From Podospora pseudoanserina (lineage: Eukaryota > Ascomycota > Sordariomycetes > Sordariales > Podosporaceae), in assembly GCF_035222485.1 (NCBI RefSeq), contig NC_085922.1, positions 759,001 to 823,000 of the forward strand: DNA of 64,000 bases, given 5' to 3'. A program made the translations under genes and the position numbers. Below, in pieces: positions 34,386-46,194 of the stretch; the stretch's first letter is position 1; every line of letters starts with the position of its first letter. The notes under the pieces were generated by a model. It did not search any database. It saw only the letters and a program-made list of their open reading frames with translations, and had not been told where the DNA came from.

Positions 34386-35496
34386 ATGTCTTCATCACAG
34401 CCCCCCATGGATATCGACGAGGACGAGGACTTTTATGGTGACTCCGATCAGGAGGCCACCCCCGCGACCACCACCACTGCCCAACCTGTTGCGACTGCTG
34501 CTGCTCCCCCAGCCGCCCCCAAGAACGACAGCAACTCCGATCTAGAGGAAGGCGAAGAGGAAGACGAAGGCGGCGAGATGGACGAGGACGAGGATAGTGT
34601 TTGTACACCTTACATATTCAGTCTCGGCCCCCAATTGCTAACATTTCCTTCCAGGACATCGACATCATCACCGAGAGAAAAGACAACTCCCAGCCCGCCC
34701 CTCCACCGTGAGTTCTACCTCCTACCCACCGCTTGCGCCAAAAACTGACAATCATCCCAGACAATCCAAATACAGCGAGATCCGAAATATTCCCCAACGA
34801 TCAACAACCGCCCCCGAAGGCGCCCCCCCAAAACAATCCCCCTCCGTCCCCCGCGAGGAGCCCCGCCAGCAACAACAAACCGAGCTACCCCCGGTGTCAA
34901 CCTCCAAGATCGATGTCAACGCCATCCCGATCCACAAGCCCACCGGCAAGCCCCTCACACAAGTAAACATTGACGAAGACCTCCCAGATAACGACAAGCC
35001 CTGGCGCAAACCGGGCACCGATCTGTCGGATTACTTCAACTACGGCTTTGACGAGTTCACCTGGGCTCTCTATGCCCAGAAGCAGGAGGCCATGCGCGGG
35101 GAGTATAACCAGGATGCTATCGCTCAGAACAACACAAAGATGATGGAGGAGATGACCAAGATGATGATGATGGGCGGCATGATGCCTGGTGCTGGTGGGC
35201 CAGGCGGACCGGGGATGGGTGTTCCTGGCGGTGGTTCTCAAATGCAAGGGATGGATGGTATGGCACCAGAGATGCAGGCGATGATGCAGCAGATGATGGC
35301 GAGTGGGATGGATCCGAGCCAGATGGGCGATATGAGTGGCATGTTCCAGGGTGGGCAGCAACCTGGTGGTCCTGGTGGGCAGCAAGGTCAAGGAGGGTTT
35401 GGTCAGGGTGGGTTTGGGGGGAATCAAGGGCAGGGTTATGGATATGACCAGCAGATGGGTGGTGGGAGAGGGAGGGGAAGAAGGGGGAGGTGGTAG
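34386..35496 (+). CDS. FIP1: Polyadenylation factor subunit Fip1
   Basis: Exons 34386-34598, 34655-34707 and 34761-35496 give 333 residues. The N-terminus is acidic ([27 protein letters not shown]). The conserved Fip1 motif (about 167-196) reads [20 protein letters not shown]. The C-terminus is Met-, Gly- and Gln-rich, with RGG-like ends ([12 protein letters not shown]). Fip1 is a flexible subunit of cleavage and polyadenylation factor that tethers poly(A) polymerase and RNA to the complex in the nucleus. The middle 53-nt exon is small but keeps frame with good GTTTGT/GTGAGT donors and CAG acceptors. Its stop is followed by a Gly/Val-coding-like tail that is not translated. Confidence 0.92.
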
Positions 35497-36546
35497 ATGT
35501 GTGTGTGGTGTGAGTATACGATACCCTTAAAGTGGATTACTGGATCAGGATAATGTTATGTCAAGGCAAGGAGTTATATTGGTACACGTTGTTTATACAT
35601 TCAGACTGTGACGCATGTTACTATTCGGTGGGACAAGCATTCCGTGGTCTGATGAACCCCTTTATATCTGATCGATCCATCATTTTAGCTCTCGAATTCA
35701 GTGATGCTCACCTTAAGCCCATGTCTTTGCACCCACTATGGCAGCTCAGCTTTGTGATCCCGTTTTATGCAACATGGTGTTTTATCACAGTGCCGTTGTT
35801 TCTTGGCCCCTAGAGAAGAGAGTTGATGCACAAATGTGCGTCTTCGCTCCCTCGTCTTGGTGGTCCCGCTTTATCCACCCCTGATGGAAGACGTCCTACC
35901 TACCCAATAATGGAACGGGCTGAGGATGGCAATTCTGGGGTGGAGGAGGGTGATTAAAGAACTGGGGGTATTGATTTGAATGAGGAAAGGTTGGAAGAAG
36001 TGGTAGTGAGAGTCGGGGCTGGCACTGTGGAGAGGTGTGCATGGAGAGAAAAGAAGAAAAAATTAGGAGGAAAATAAGGAAAATAAAAATAGATCAAGAA
36101 AGGAATCCTAGGCATATTGATTGAGCTCGTGATTATAATACTTCTGCGGAACCTTCAAGCTGAGACTATTTTGAGAAAAAAAACCACAATTATTCGTGTG
36201 AAGCTCGGAGTATAAACCTAACCAAGACCCTTGATAAACCTCACTTGCTCACGAATCAGTTTTCCCGAAAAACTCAAGTGCTCGTAGAGCTTTGGAGGGG
36301 CATTCGCGTGTTCTATTTGCTCCCTGCTCTCTGCTCATGTAAGTGATGGATCCAGTAGTTGTGTAAGTGGTGTGTTCTGAGCAACTGTATGAGCGGGCGG
36401 CGAATCCAGTAAAAGGGGTTTTGAATGGCGACGGCCTGTTCTGGTGCCAGACATACCGTGCCACCAAAGCAGGTCCAAGAGTGTCCGCATTCCTCATGCC
36501 ACATCCTTTGTCCCTGAGATCAGAATACAAAACCACGCCCACAAGT
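35497..36546. other. Intergenic, no gene seen
   Basis: About 1 kb between the ends of FIP1 and the ankyrin/CorA-like gene, so it holds two 3' ends. Several A-rich tracts (about 36050-36180) and short frames only. Confidence 0.45.
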
Positions 36547-39500
36547 CTAGCGAACTGCCCGCTCTCCCATCTCCGTATCTGCACTTTTAGCCTTCCCCCA
36601 CCTAGCCAAAATCCTCCGCAACCTCCCTTGACGTTTCCCCTTCTGCTTAGTCGACGGTGTTTCTAGCTCTATTCCACTTACTCTCTCACCGCCAGAAAGA
36701 GCTAAGGATATAGTCGATCTCCTTCGTAAAGACCTCGTCCTCCGAGACCGCGCCTCAATCGACCACTCTTCTCCATCCTCTCGCTCGCTACCCCCAGCTG
36801 AATCAAAATCAAACCAACCCGGATAGTGGCGGTCCGAGTCTGACCCTCGGTGGCTTCTGCGATCTGCCGAGCGAGAGCGAGGTTCGGACCGGAAACGCCC
36901 CCTTCGTGGATGTTCAAAGGACGAGTCTGTATCGCTTTCCTCCTCAGACATGGACCAGTACGAGCTGCTGACGTCGCTCCTTGGTCGTCGTGGGCGGCGT
37001 ACTGATCTGTTTGGTTTCTTTCTGCCCATGAGGCAGAGCCCAATGGCCACCAACATTGGTAGTACAATACACATGAAGAGTGTGTTGCCAATACGAAATA
37101 GAAAGCGGCGGATCCCAGTCAGAAAGTGGTGGAGCGGGTAGTCAGTGACGTATCTGTCATTCCAACGGCTACCACTGAAAGGACTCCGTCTGCTCCGTTG
37201 GAGATACCGTTGCCACTTCCACAGGCGACGAAGCCCTGGGATATGGGTGTGAAAGGTGAATGTGCCAAATAGTTTGGCGTAACCGGGATCGTTGCTGCCG
37301 GCAGAGTACCTAAGCGGTCCAAACCAATTCAACCATCCCCCTTGTTGGACAGGTTTGTTCAAAGAGGCAGTCTTTCCTCGGGACTTTGGCGGTGGAAATT
37401 GATGATCAACAACTGTGGTTTCCTTGTCTGAGTCGTAATCGCCGGTACGTAGTATAACCCCAGTTTGACCGTCGACACCAGGAGCCTTGTTACCACCGCC
37501 TTGTGCGTCCTTCTTTTTTACAAGGCGACGATATGCCTTCCGAACAGCGTCAGACAGGTCGTTCACGTAAACCGCTATGATGACTAATGGTGTGAAAATG
37601 GAAGCAGAGATGCCAACTGTGACATGGTCCAATGTTAGCACTCAGCGATTTGTAGACGACAGTTTTTGCGAGCTTACACAGATAACCGCAAACTTGACCG
37701 AGCGGCCACGAGGTTTCTTCTGAGGCCTCATCTTTGGGGAAGATATCGACGTCCAAAAGCAAAGAAACTGGCCATAAAAGATAGCGGCAGCTAGGGTTTC
37801 CCATGATTAGCATCAAAATACCAGGAACAAAGCGCCGGACAACCTACAAAGATGGCTGTCACAATTGTGAAGAAGAGAATTGTCTGGGCGACTCGTCAGC
37901 AAGGACATCATAAGATGGGAACTTGGAACCTCACATTTTCCTGTCTCTGCGTTTCTTCCGACCCTTCACGTGAAAATCGCGCCTCCCAGCCGTTCGCGTG
38001 TTTCTGTTTCAAGTCAAGAAGACTTTCCAGCTGTCATTGAAGATTAATAACGGCGAAGGCTCTCAGGGCCTTTTTGCGCCAAAACTCACCAAGGATTGGA
38101 CTTTTTCGGCCACTTCCAACATGTTTGTGACGACTCGGATGTGACCTTGAACAATGCCGAGGGTCCCATACATCAGGTCAGGGTGGGTGAGGAGAGCTTT
38201 CTGCTTCTTCGTTTCTGGCTTGTTTACCCGGTCGGACAAGGCCGTCGGTCCCCATTCCTCCTGATCTCGCCTTTTCGCCTCTAGGCTTTTTGTCAGTTGT
38301 GGTGGGGGTCCTGCCGCCTGTTGTTCAGATCGTCCTTCCTTCCCCTTCCTCTTTAACTCTCCTTGGCTTGAACTTCGAGCGAGTTCTCCACCGTTGGAAC
38401 ATTCACCACCTTGTATTGAACTGTCGGTTGGGAGAGTTCCAGTGGCCTGTTGATGGCACAGGACCTCTTGGAAGTGAACATGCCTAGGTGGCACATCTGA
38501 CCCAACCTTCGAGGTATCGTTTACTACCGGCCCCTGCCCAAAGGCTCGAAGCAATTCCCTTACTAAACCTTCAATTTCATGGTTCCGCAGCGGCTTATCG
38601 GCATCATCTTCCCCGTCGCTTTCGTCATCTCTCCCTTTCTTAGGGTAGAGTAGCAAAAGACTCTGAAGCACCGTCTCCTGTTGTGACAAAATAGTCTTGA
38701 TAATGGTTAGCTCATCCTGGATGTCCATAATCTCAATGAGAAGCTTTGTCTCCTCGTCAAGGCGTAAGAGGGACTCGATCTCTTTCTTCTTCTTTTTCGG
38801 ACTGAGGTTTCCCTTCTCTAATCGAGTGGTAATTCGACGAAACTCGTCAAAAAGGAGGTTCTGCTTCTCAGACACACTGTTGATGGAACCTCTGAAGCAA
38901 TCCTCAAAACGAAACCCCGCAGGCCCCTTCCGCTTGCAAAAGTCAAGGCTTGTTCTGAGAATCAGGTGGAGCAGGTGTTCGGCCGAGCGGATGAGTGGTC
39001 TTTCTTTGTTGCCTCCAAGCTCGGCCATTAGGGCCTTCATGAGATCGTAAGACTCGTCTCCATTCCATGTGGTTGGAAAGCTCGTGATGACGGTCCCTTT
39101 GATCGGGGTCAGTAGGCTATACCATGTAGCGTGTTGGCAGACGTACCGTTATGGAGAATCCACACCCACAGCTGATCAACCATGATGATGGGCCTGTCCT
39201 TGGCCTTGTCGCATGCCTTTGTGTCCTTGGCCCATTTATAAGCAACCTGACTCTTGTCTCTTGTCTCAGTCGAGCTTAGCATGTAATAAGAAAACTGATC
39301 CAGCGTGCGGCGACAATGCACAGGCTTGGGCGAGCGTAAGTAGCCGTCTAACAGAAGCGATTGATTGCTAACAGGCACGGCATTCCGAAGCAGTTTGGCA
39401 GCATCCTTGAACGGGCTACTGGGCGTGGAATAATATGAAGAAGAGACTTGGCTTCTTCTCTTAGCATGCCTTGAAGGCGAAGACTTGGATGCTGCAGCCT

Positions 39501-42484
39501 CTGAAATTACTTTATCTTGCTGTGAGGTTTTCAATTCACCGGAAGCATTCGAGATGGCGTCGCTGAGATACTTGCGGTACCGGTGACATTCGAAGCCGAA
39601 AATGGGTAGCTACCGAGGGTCAGCATGTCTGTTTCTCGCCCAAGACTCGATGGTCCACCAGACTTACAAAAATCACGATGGCATCAGACTCCTTTGACTC
39701 GGACACACTAGATTGGCTAGACCCCAATTTGTCAACAGCGGCAACATCTCCAGGACCCAAGGTAAGCGTAATTCCACTTTCTGACGAGCTTCCTCGTCGG
39801 ACTGCGTTCGGTCTTTCAGTGGACTGCGTCTCTTCAGGGAGTCCATGGGAATGTTTATATCTCTTGGCTTGCGGCATCATGTAACGATCGATCACAGGAG
39901 AACCTGGAGTTGTCAGTAAGAGACTTCATGGTACACGTTTGGACAGCCATGACCGAGGGTGCGGGACTTTGAGAGCACTCTGTACAAGAACAAACTGACC
40001 TTGATGGCGCTGACCACCCATGGAACCGTCCTGGATACCTGAACTGATCAATAGGTCCTAGTGAGAATAAGCCAACTGGTTGATCAACGCACAGGCTATG
40101 GAAAAACAGGTACGTACATGGACCCATTGCTCCTAGTAGGTATGACAGTCAGCGTTTCTGCGACTTGGAATGTTGTGCAGGGACACTTACATTATTGGCA
40201 GGTAAATGCACCCAGCGACACAATGCCTTCTCTCTCGCTAGGCTGTCTGGCCGCGACATGTCCAGCGTACGGGTTACCCCGAGATCCCCGCTGTAGATTA
40301 CGTCTGTCACAGTTGCAAAGTCCCAATTGAACTTTTCAGACCACTTTGACCCACGGCGTTTCGTTTGCATGAATATCTCCAACAGGAACATGTCAAAGAC
40401 ATCGCATGCCGAGGCCTGTGTCGAGCCAGGCTCGGGATTGGTGACTTTCTCCAACACGTGATTCATCGTTAACGAGTTCCCTACGATCAAGTTTTTCCTC
40501 AACCGCTTGATCCATGCATTCTCAAGTCCAGTTGCGTAGTGCCAGGGGGAGTTGCCGAGAATATCCTTGTCATCCACTTGCAAGCCCGTGTTAGCCTTCA
40601 CAAGTAGCTTGATTATCTGGGTGAAGACGGCCTTCTTGGCGTCTTTTTCCTGGACTGCTTGGCGAATGGCCGTCGTCAGAGGGGATCTCCCGTCGTTGTC
40701 CTTTTCTGTAAGCGACGCCTTGCCTTTGTAGACAAGATTCCTGACAGCGCTTGAATTGCCTGCTTCCACCGCGAGGTGTAGCGGGGTCAACCCTTTTTGG
40801 TCTTTGAGATTGACCGGAAATCGTTCTTTGGAAAGATCTGGAAGACGCGCTCGCAGTACTGTGGATTGTGCGGTGCAGTGCTTGACGAGAATAGATCGCT
40901 TAATAATCTCGACCAGAGACTTGAAGTCCTCATCCTCATTACCGTCGAATCTGCTAAGCCGGTGGGATGTTCTGGATCTTCTCTCTAGCAACATCACTGA
41001 CGGGTGTTTGGGGACAATTGTCTTGTCGGTAGGTAGTTAGTAAGCGTGGTAATAATTGAAGTGAGCTCTGGTAAGGCACTACTGACCCTGTCACCCTCTT
41101 TCACTGGGAGGTAGTGCCATGCTAGGCAAATCTGATTTGCCGAGACGGTGCTTGAGAATGTGTTCCACAGATAAGAACCGTCGATCTTTCTGCTGTCTGA
41201 GGCCTTGATCAAGCCCAAATCACCGTTATCACTGCTTCCAAACCAGTCGTCTGTCCAGGTTCTGTTTGATAATTGGCTACGACTGCGCGGGTACAGCTCG
41301 AGATCTGAGGATTTGCTAGGAGAAGGCGCATCTATCAGAAGCACGCCAGCAACTAAGCCGAGATGTATACTTGATTTGGCGTCATCCGTCTCCGCCAGTC
41401 GAAGTTTGACGACAGCCCGCTGAGCAATAAGCGCGCCAAACCCAAGGCCTATGAAGACGATAGGCACCTCTGCGAACCCAGTTTCACCCGGAGGTCGCAG
41501 TTGTGCGAGACGTTCGAGCAGGTCCGCCGCTTTCTCGTCGAGATATTTGAATGGTCCATTGGAGGCGGTCTCTATGTCAGAGTACGTGTAGCACAGAACT
41601 CGGGCACGCTGAATCTCTGCTGGCAGCATGTGGGGGTCGGTCAGCCAGTTGACACGTCTTTCTGTCCCACGATCAGAAGATGGCCTATCTGTCGACGGTT
41701 TGTTTGGGACTCCAACATCAGTGACGTTTACCGGCCCTTGGTTCGAAGCATCTGGCTTGCTAACCGGCGCATCTTGTGGTTGCTCATCTTGGTCTCGCGG
41801 CGAGATCGGACGTTTGGACATCTGTTGACTTTCCAACCTGGTCTCAGCTTCAGCATCATCAGTACCTCCGATGTCTGTCTCCGGAACCGTTGGGAGCCAT
41901 GATAAGACGGTTGACTGGACCATTTCATATCTCCCTCGCCGTTGACCAGGCGCAGGACTACCATCACTACCCAGTTTGCGGGCTTCATCAAGGCTTGTCT
42001 TGAGAATTGATGTCGTGTTCACCGAGCGCCGGGGGTCGTTCTGGTATCGTTTGAGCTTCTTACGATGAACCCAGGCCGTTTCCAGTGCTTCGCCAATGTC
42101 GTGGATTGCAATGATGTCAACGCACGGCATATAATGGTTGCCTGCCGGGTAGGAGACATGAAGTTCCGAGAACGGCTATAGGCGTTAGTAATGCATTTCG
42201 CGTCTGATTTAGTCTCAGTTGCTCACCCTAAGAATACTGGTCACAGCATTCCCGGACTCCTGTGTCTTGTTGATGGCGCTGGGATTGGTTTGGTTTGCCT
42301 CTCCCTGAGTGGGTGCACCTGGATCCTGGGGGTTATCAGGAGTCTTTGGTGTTTTCTGCAGATTGAGGCGCTCGCGAATCCTTGCTGGTATGGATTGGTT
42401 AGCTGGCAGTGGCCTGGCGTCGTCAACGCTGCCTGGTTCCAAGGGATTCGCGTTTTGCATGGGCCCCTCGCCTGTGGTCGTCAT
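36547..42484 (-). CDS. Hydrolase-like / ankyrin / CorA-like membrane protein, large accessory gene
   Basis: Twelve exons: 42484-42227, 42175-41087, 41021-40191, 40132-40118, 40057-40000, 39903-39668, 39609-39147, 39096-38090, 38030-37935, 37883-37848, 37790-37678, 37616-36547. Introns are 50-96 nt. About 1,750 residues. After a disordered start, residues about 95-440 look like the DUF676/SesB-type alpha/beta hydrolase (VDIIAIHDIGEALETAW, PIVFIGLGFGALIAQRAV), but the usual GHSLGG is GLGFGA, without Ser. Next, ankyrin repeats (GLTPLHLAVEAGNSSAVRNL, DGRSPL). Then the linker of fungal ankyrin/Mg-transporter proteins: FGFECHRY, MVDQLWVWIL, VITSFP, a long coiled coil, LLDLKQKHANGWEARFSREG. The CorA-like module has helices TILFFTIVTAIF/LPLSFMASFFA and GYLFGISASIFTPLVIIAV. 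The frame changes by one base inside exon 11. A third helix (LFMCIVLPMLVAIGLCLMG) and a charged tail follow. Its function is probably membrane-bound signalling, but unproven. Confidence 0.75.
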
Positions 42485-43425
42485 CGTTGGACAGGCGGTT
42501 TAATTGAACACCAACAACGCTGCGAAGAAATCAGCTTTCATGCGACTACCATGACCGCTGGATGCCGATTATATGTTCTAATCATGCGCTGAGCCGTTAT
42601 GGACAGGACCCTGTCCCCATGGAATGAGCAGCAGGCGTTCGTGGCGTTCCATTGACAGCTTGGGGGTCATGAAATGGGCTGAAACGCGATTCAATTGGTC
42701 CAAGAAAAACGTCAATGAAACGCATATTGGGAACACTGCATTTGGTGTTGTCGAATTCGGCTATGATGAGCTGAAAACCACGCAAAGGTTCGCAGAGCCT
42801 TGCTATCGGAGGGCTTTGATTTGTGTGCGCTTGATGCGGGTGGCATGACTCAAGGGGTCCCAGCTGTTGCGTCTGCATGTTCGGCATGTTTTTGTGGTAC
42901 GCTGTCATACTTGTTGCTGGTTCAGGGCAGGAACAGTGAGGCTGGAGGGAAATCGCCCATGCTTTGAATTCGTTGATCATTTGGAAGTCAGCAAAAGTAT
43001 AATGAGGGAACTCACCTTAAGAGAAAGGCGGCGGGCCGCAATTGAGAATAAGGTTCTCACCCTGGTGGGACACGATATCCCACCCACCACCCTCTTGTTT
43101 CCGTTTCTTGATTACGTTATTACGTTGCTCGACCCGAGCTTCTGGGCAGCTATTCTCTGCACCCCTGCGCAGGTTGTTCCGGGAAAAGGTGCCCTTCGCC
43201 TGCATTGATCAAGACATCAATCGATGTTAGTTGGGTTCCATGTTTTTGGGTGACCGATTGAACACAGATTTCAGCTTATGGCCCTCTCTGAGTTCGGATT
43301 CGCCGCAAATATCTCCATAATGCCTAGCTTAGTTAGGAGCTCAAACCGAGTAGCATTGGACCAATAAGAAGAATGCATCAGGTATGTATTCACGATGATG
43401 GACTTGCCAAACGGAGCAGGCTTAC
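42485..43425. other. Upstream region of the ankyrin gene, no clear gene
   Basis: This holds the promoter of the ankyrin/CorA-like gene. A 127-codon frame on the minus strand (42980-42597) has no recognisable features. Nothing else is supported. Confidence 0.4.
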
Positions 43426-44060
43426 CTGAAGAAGCTCAATCAGCGCTTGCCATCTCTCGGTGAAAGAGTCATAGACCTGGTAGTGCAACCCTCTGTGGGC
43501 CTTCAGCACCCCGATCCCACCGCGAGACATCCTGATCAGAGCCAGCTAAAAATCAGTGTCAACATTTCGCCGCCTTGAATGGGACCTCGACGACGGTTCT
43601 CTTCTTTTCCTACATACCAAAGTACCATAGGCTGCAAACTCGACTTGGTCCGGATGACGCTCACAGATGCCCTTGCTCGGAAAGATTTCTTCGCCAGGAT
43701 ACAGGCAGTGGTGAGAACTCCCCAGAGAAGCTTCTTCTTCTCCTCCTTCGCTTGGTCCGCGGAAGGGATAGCGGTCCTGTTTGATAACCAATGGAATGAC
43801 CCAGGCCTTTGGAATCGAACGGGCTGTAGACTCTCAACCCACTTGGCTTGGTAATTCTTCTTGGATTCGGGGTAATCAGCTGCAATGACATCGTAGAGCT
43901 GTTTTTTGAGAGCTTACTTTTCGGCATCCGATGTTGCGATATTGTCCTTGTTCCAGTCACCGTTGTAGATGTCGGACGCTTCGATCATGAGAGACCAGAA
44001 TCGTCCTCGTTCATGATGAAGCCGCCGCGCTCTCGGTCGGTCGGCAAAAGCAATACTCAG
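43426..44060 (-). pseudogene. Decayed protein-coding remnant, unknown family
   Basis: On the minus strand, protein-like stretches lie in different frames: RGRFWSLMIEASDIYNGDWNKD, then an in-frame TAA after SDAEK, then ALKKQLYDVIAADYPESKK and YQAKWVESLQPVRFQ; around 43,810 the plausible frame changes to WVIPLVIKQDRYPFRG and CLYPGEEIFPSKGICERHPD. A separate piece, MSRGGIGVLKAHRGLHYQVY (43530-43426), may be a further exon. The TAA stands where CAA (Gln) would fit, a C-to-T change like RIP. I do not recognise the family. It may instead be a live gene with introns I placed badly, but at least two breaks make decay the simpler reading. Confidence 0.35.
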
Positions 44061-44410
44061 AAATCACATCATTTTGAATTCATTGATAGAATACAGCAAC
44101 CTCTTCCAGCTCCCTCCTATCTATATGTCTCCTGTTTTCGGCTAACAATTGGTAAATACGAGACCCTTAAAACCGGGAAGGGTCAGTTTATCTACTGCCT
44201 CAGACACATCAGTTAAAACTCCACGAAGAAAAGGTAGAAAGACCAAAGAAAGCAATGCCAACGTCTTACTGGGTTGTTTCCCCAAGCAACTAGGCACCTA
44301 CGCAACCATTAGATGGGGAGAGTCCCGCAAGACAAGGGATCGCCTTTCAGAGAGAAAAACTGTCCAAACCTCGGGAGCTTCTTGAGATACGATAGAGGAA
44401 TATAATCAAG

Positions 44411-45269
44411 GTACTTGGGCCCACCAGTTGCCATAGTCCAAATCTTGTGAACCGTCGTGCCGATCGCTGTCCTCGGCGGGGTCTTCGTAAATGGGATCAG
44501 CTCTAGGGGTCTGAATTCAAATCAGGATCCAAGATGTTGAAATCAATGACGTTGAGGGCAAAGGGATCCGGGATATCATTAACGGAGAACCTGGTCCCAA
44601 ACATATCGAGGTTGGCGGGATCGAAACCGGTAGGATTGTAGTCGATGTTGCCGGACGCGGAGATTGATTGTTGATCAAATCGGGCTGTTGCGAGTAGGAT
44701 ACAGTGCCATCGGCCGTAGCTGTATCAAGTGGAGTGTCATGAGTTGGCAGCAACATAATGGTTGACGGGGGCACCGAAACGACCAGGAGAGTTGGCAGCG
44801 ATGTTATTGTCAACATGCGCGGCCAAATGATTAAGCGGGTTGGCACCAGATTGGATAATACCACTCGCCGCGAGCTGGTTAGAGATACCAGGAAGAGAAT
44901 TGGCATCGATGGTTCTGTCGTGAGCGTTTTCCGGACCAGAATGAGGATGCTGACTGAACCTCGCATGGCGGCTAGGACGTGGATTGTACCCACAGAATCC
45001 TGGTGGTTGAAGTTACCTCCGGGAATTGAGCGATCGACGGAATTCAGGCCAAAGCTTTGCTGATGGTTGGTGGCCACACGCAAGTTGTTCAAAAGGTCAC
45101 TGATCGTTTCCAGGTATTCATCCAACCCGGTGAACTGATCACCACGGGATATGTAGTTTAGATTGTAATAATTGTAGTTTAGATCATCTTGATCGGCGAC
45201 AAGTGGTCCCAACTGGTCCGTAGGGTTAGGAATTGACATCGCAACCTGATCCGTGAAATCCGAAGACAC
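44411..45269 (-). pseudogene. Asn/Asp-rich protein-coding remnant, frame broken, unknown family
   Basis: The minus-strand start MSSDFTDQVAMSIPNPTDQL opens a good frame to about 45,010 (GLDEYLETISDLLNNLRVA). The protein-like reading then moves to another frame (NPRPSRHARFSQHPHSGPEN, ISNQLAASGIIQSGANPLN, PGRFGAPVNHYVAANS), then after a stop to a third (IDYNPTGFDPANLDMFG, VNDIPDPFALNVIDFNILD), and finally to RADPIYEDPAEDSDRHDG and a stop at 44411. Composition is Asn, Asp, Gln and Pro-rich, like the disordered part of a regulator. No known domain is visible. It lies 0.9 kb from the RIP-mutated transposon, and the frame changes look like decay rather than introns. Confidence 0.35.
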
Positions 45270-46167
45270 CTGTTCATCAATGGTCAGGTTCTTTGAATGT
45301 GTGATTTGTGTAATCGAATGCCATTATCAGTGAGGTCGTGCGATGAAGTCGCTGGCCTGCGAAGAAAATGGTGCTTTGGGAGAGAGAGAAGTGTTCAGAG
45401 AAAGCTTAACAGAAAGGCAGCGGGAGTGAGGGCTCTGAGAGAAGATAGATCTTACAAAAGTGGCCCTTCGACGCCGACAGTGCTCGTCATACTGTCCGAC
45501 CAATGTGGGTTAGGTACGTCTTATTAAGAGCAAAAGTAACCACTCTGCGCTTGAGTGACCTACTGTTCAGAAGAAAACATACCAATGAAGGAGTTGGAGC
45601 AGAAAACTCTCCCGAATTAAATTGCAAAAGGACCGTAGCCTTGTGATAAATCCGAGAATAACCAAAGGTATAACATCAATTTTCAGTAGCAAAACTACCA
45701 TCAGATAAATTGCAATATATACTGTCGCTCAAGGTTTGGAACATAAGATTAAGTGAACCACAATAACGCAGGTATAGCATTGAGCATATACGCAATGGAG
45801 CAAGACCGCAACTTGAACTGGAGGTGGAATGACAAGAAACCTTGGTACCTTGTCTGAAGACCTCATGCATGGCAAGTGTCCTGTTTGAACATCACGGCAC
45901 TAGTCATAAGCATGATTATCTATTGTAATCACGCAAGTATTGGTGTATATGAGCCATAGTACAGTGAGACACTCAAACACGGAGGAATGTAGCCCTGCTC
46001 GTCAGGCGTGCCATCTAGCAACCGGATGATCACCCTGAACACAGCAGTAGATGACATACTCGAACAGTATTCTGCTAGATCCTCCAGAAGATCTTGATCT
46101 ATGACCCAATAGCTGTTATTTGGGAGGTTGCTTATCTAGCAAAGGCAAACTAGGTGGTTATTACCCC
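45270..46167. other. Left flank of the transposon, no gene seen
   Basis: Moderately AT-rich, with no convincing frame. It ends at the TTACCCC just before the TA target site. Confidence 0.4.
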
Positions 46168-46194
46168 TAACGTACATTATAAGCGAGTCGCGCA
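46168..46194. repeat. Left terminal inverted repeat with TA target duplication
   Basis: TA at 46168-46169, then the 25-bp repeat starting ACGTACATTATAAGCGAG. Directly after it, from 46195, TATAAGCGAGTCGCGCACT repeats the inner part in direct orientation. Confidence 0.9.

Noticed and set aside
36547-42484. Two separate genes, hydrolase-like plus ankyrin/CorA-like
   Set aside because: Each junction has good splice sites with matching phase (for example GTCAGT at 41086 to AAG at 41022, with a CTAAC branch site), and the linker motifs continue across them, so one gene is simpler.
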